DNA from: Cyclostephanos tholiformis
Lineage: Eukaryota > Bacillariophyta > Thalassiosirophyceae > Thalassiosirales > Thalassiosiraceae
NCBI GenBank assembly: GCA_036939975.1
Contig: JALLPB010001326.1
Coordinates: 1-10,278, forward strand
Length of the DNA stretch: 10,278 nucleotides
Direction: 5' to 3'
The notes below the pieces were generated by a model that saw only the letters and a program-made list of their open reading frames with translations, ran no database searches and had not been told where the DNA came from. The position numbers and the translations under genes were made by a program. The first letter of the stretch is position 1, and each line of letters starts with the position of its first letter. This document shows positions 9,083 through 10,278 of this stretch, piece after piece.

Positions 9083-9683
9083 CCTCACCTCCAACATTAA
9101 CGCCGACGTTCGGAACTATGGTCAATTCCGATTCGACGATCGTCTTCCCATCGCGTATATCGAAGTTCATCCTCACGTTCTTCACCACGAACGGCAATGG
9201 CGCGTAATCGGTGCGATATATCTCGCGTGGAGGCGGCGGTGGCGCCGTAGTCGCCACCTTCGTCTCCTCCGTCGCGACGCCCCCCCCGGAGTATAGGGCG
9301 GTGCCCCCCCCCCGGAGGGAGAGCGGCGAGGCGGTATTCGTCGTCGCCGAAGACGACGGCGTACACGTCGACGCGGTCGGACTCATGATGACGCCGCCGA
9401 TCGTGGTGCGACTGCGATGGACGACGCCGTTGATCCTGCCGCCGTGACTAACGACGGTATTGGGATGGACGAAGGCGGCGAGGGAGGAATACGGACGACG
9501 ACGATCGATGGACGACGACGCCGACGTTGACGTTGAGGCAACGACGAACCGCGCGGCCGGGGAACTCGAAGTTGGCACGACGACGAAGGCTACCGCCGGT
9601 CGGACGTATTGATAGGATGACGACAGCAGCAGCGAGGTGGTGGCGGTTAGGAAGGTGGCCTTGGCTTCTGGGGAGATCCTCAT
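5543..9683 (-). CDS. pepN: M1-family aminopeptidase N (PepN type), eight exons, probably plastid-targeted
   Basis: The exons, in transcript order, are 9683-9089, 8831-8558, 8365-8155, 8027-7797, 7659-7588, 7484-7410, 7320-5997 and 5898-5543, giving 1045 residues. This zinc metallopeptidase removes N-terminal residues from peptides. The presequence ends near AVA/F at about residue 33, like the diatom plastid signal plus transit type, and a low-complexity linker runs to about residue 155. The PepN core begins at [10 protein letters not shown]. Then come [20 protein letters not shown] (across an exon junction), the exopeptidase motif GAMEN (432-436), the zinc site HEYFH (468-472) with third ligand Glu491, and catalytic Tyr553 in [12 protein letters not shown]. 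The C-terminal helical domain ends in [16 protein letters not shown] and a terminal RGLK. Every junction keeps frame and rebuilds motifs shared with E. coli PepN, which is about 170 residues shorter at the N-terminus. Introns run from 89 to 257 bases; two acceptors read AAG rather than CAG or TAG. It converges on the FAD oxidase gene. The enzyme family is certain; the compartment is inferred. Confidence 0.94.
8379..8406. repeat. Poly-G tract in aminopeptidase intron 2
   Basis: A run of 18 G, a single A and a run of 9 G lie on the plus strand. On the coding strand this is a C-rich polypyrimidine stretch ending about a dozen bases before the acceptor at 8367-8366. It probably acts as the polypyrimidine tract. 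The exact length is likely uncertain in any assembly, because long G-runs sequence poorly. Confidence 0.85.
9047..9080. repeat. (AG)n microsatellite in aminopeptidase intron 1
   Basis: This is about 16 uninterrupted AG units. On the coding strand it is (CT)n and begins about eight bases after the GTGAGG donor of intron 1 (9088). If this intron were retained, the repeat would be read as alternating Ser-Leu, which makes a false extension of exon 1. Confidence 0.88.
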
Positions 9684-9697
9684 CGTCCGGTGGGCGT

Positions 9698-9721
9698 GGG
9701 CGGGCGGGCGGGCGGGCGGGG
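9698..9721 (+). promoter_or_regulatory. GC-box-like repeat with G-quadruplex potential in the aminopeptidase leader
   Basis: Six runs of three or four G are separated by single C bases on the plus strand, which is the template strand of the aminopeptidase gene. This fits the canonical G-quadruplex pattern with one-base loops. It lies between the TATA box (9748-9755) and the ATG at 9683, so the transcript leader would carry the C-rich complement. It also resembles repeated GC boxes. Confidence 0.6.
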
Positions 9722-9747
9722 TAGAGCGTTCTAGGTATCTCTCTAAC

Positions 9748-9755
9748 CTTTTATA
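9748..9755 (-). promoter_or_regulatory. TATA box of the aminopeptidase gene
   Basis: On the minus strand the sequence reads TATAAAAG, a near-perfect TATA box, 65 to 72 bases upstream of the ATG at 9683. Transcription would then start near 9720-9725, giving a leader of roughly 40 bases made largely of the CCCGCC-type repeat. This supports 9683 as the true start of the first exon. Confidence 0.65.
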
Positions 9756-9887
9756 CTAGAGTAGCTGGTCGGATGTTGACTCATTCGCAAACACCTCGTC
9801 CGTATGATCCCCCGCTCCTAATTACCTCGAGCGACGTACGATTAGTACATACTCACCGGTTTTTAACTAAAATGCTTCACACCATAC

Positions 9888-9896
9888 TGACGTGTC
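9888..9896 (+). promoter_or_regulatory. CRE-like box TGACGTGTC (copy 1)
   Basis: The 9-mer TGACGTGTC lies about 205 bases upstream of the aminopeptidase ATG and recurs exactly at 10181-10189. TGACGT is the core bound by CREB/ATF-type bZIP factors; CO2/cAMP-responsive promoters of Phaeodactylum use such cores. Function here is inferred. Confidence 0.3.
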
Positions 9897-10171
9897 TCGA
9901 GTGTAGTATCATAATAATAAATCGAAACATTTGGTGCCAGCCTCTTTTTTAGTTTTTGTGTGAGCGATTGTTCTAGATCTTGATTTGCTGAAAATCTGTT
10001 CTAGATGATTCGCTCTTCTCAGGTTGGGATTGTATTCGGATACTCGGATAGCCGGATAGAATTTTCTAGGAAGGTCGGCCTTCTGATTTCTCGTTTCTCT
10101 TTTCCTGCGCCTGTTCAGGTTCTTTCCCGAATATAATCGCTGAATAGCCCGACTTAGCTGGAAATGTCGCC

Positions 10172-10202
10172 GACATGTCGTGACGTGTCGGCACGACATG
10201 TC
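10172..10202. repeat. 11-base perfect inverted repeat around a TGACGTGTC box
   Basis: The arms GACATGTCGTG (10172-10182) and CACGACATGTC (10192-10202) are exact reverse complements separated by 9 bases. The left arm starts with the 8-base palindrome GACATGTC and the right arm ends with it. The region is also dense in TGTCG/CGACA words, so alternative shorter hairpins are possible. The second TGACGTGTC copy spans the left arm end and loop. It could be a dimeric protein-binding site or a hairpin of a mobile-element end; the sequence alone does not decide. Confidence 0.6.
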
Positions 10203-10278
10203 TGTGTCGCTCCAAATTTGGCCACTAGGTTGCTCGTTCCCTTTTTTGGTTCCCTTTTTTCTGAGACCCCAAGAAAGG

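Larger units (their letters stand above)
9756..10278. other. Upstream intergenic DNA with short repeats and no supported gene
   Basis: No conserved coding sequence was recognised here. The stretch contains two copies of TGACGTGTC (9888-9896 and 10181-10189), a triple 8-base unit TCGGATA(C/G) at 10036-10059 and an 11-base inverted repeat (10172-10202). It also contains the palindrome CCAAATTTGG near 10212-10221 and two perfect 12-base copies of a T-rich unit at 10236-10247 and 10249-10260. It is probably the upstream control region of the aminopeptidase gene, perhaps shared with a gene outside the window. Confidence 0.5.

Noticed and set aside
8871..9088. Continuation of aminopeptidase exon 1 with a Ser-Leu repeat
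   Set aside because: The Ser-Leu run is the (CT)n intron microsatellite. The donor at 9088 joined to the acceptor at 8833-8832 rebuilds the PepN domain in frame.
9909..10199. A 96-residue open frame on the minus strand upstream of the aminopeptidase gene
   Set aside because: Its start lies inside the inverted repeat. The product is Arg/Lys-rich with no recognisable motif, and the frame crosses short repeats. It looks like a chance frame in intergenic DNA.
10172..10228. Helitron 3' end (hairpin followed by CTRR)
   Set aside because: The hairpin is present, but the nearest CTAG is over 20 bases away, longer than the usual spacing, and no 5' TC terminus or helicase sequence is visible.

Overview
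The window looks like nuclear DNA of a photosynthetic stramenopile, most likely a diatom. The genes are intron-containing with GT-AG introns of about 70 to 260 bases. Their proteins carry N-terminal secretory or plastid-type presequences, one with an AVA-F junction resembling the diatom ASAF motif. TATA-type boxes are present, and introns and intergenic DNA are rich in (GA)n, poly-G and poly-A. The organism call is an inference; no rRNA or organelle marker is present. No tRNA, CRISPR array, transposase or insertion sequence was found.

Layout: 1-383 holds no gene I can support. On the minus strand at 384-608 is a small, very acidic protein of 74 residues with an internal repeat, family unknown. 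At 763-2296, minus strand, is a three-exon NAD(P)H-hydrate epimerase (NAXE/YjeF_N family) of 363 residues; its last exon is only 42 bases and easily missed. A 275-base shared upstream region (2297-2571) separates it head-to-head from a plus-strand gene at 2572-5265. That gene has four exons and encodes an 813-residue secreted FAD-dependent oxidase of the berberine-bridge-enzyme type, with a C-terminal S/T/P-rich stalk and hydrophobic tail. Its 3' end has a 35-base tandem duplication that doubles the AATAAA polyadenylation signal. It converges on a minus-strand M1-family aminopeptidase N (PepN type) at 5543-9683, with eight exons and 1045 residues, and all diagnostic catalytic residues are present once the exons are joined. 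Upstream of this gene are a TATA box, a G-quadruplex-prone GC repeat, two TGACGTGTC boxes and a strong inverted repeat.

The genes do not form an evident pathway. NAXE is a metabolite-repair enzyme, PepN recycles peptides and appears plastid-targeted, and the FAD oxidase is probably at the cell surface. Sampled blocks suggest the downstream half of the oxidase gene is clearly AT-richer (about 37-40% GC) than NAXE and the 5' part of the aminopeptidase gene (about 65%).

I joined exons by reading splice sites by eye and comparing the joined proteins with remembered family motifs. Exon junctions in NAXE and PepN are strongly supported by uninterrupted conserved motifs; those of the oxidase are supported by frame and family motifs. 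I see no convincing undescribed multi-gene system. The most novel items are the small repeat protein, the anchored FAD oxidase with Ser in place of the second FAD-linking Cys, and the structured DNA upstream of the aminopeptidase gene.
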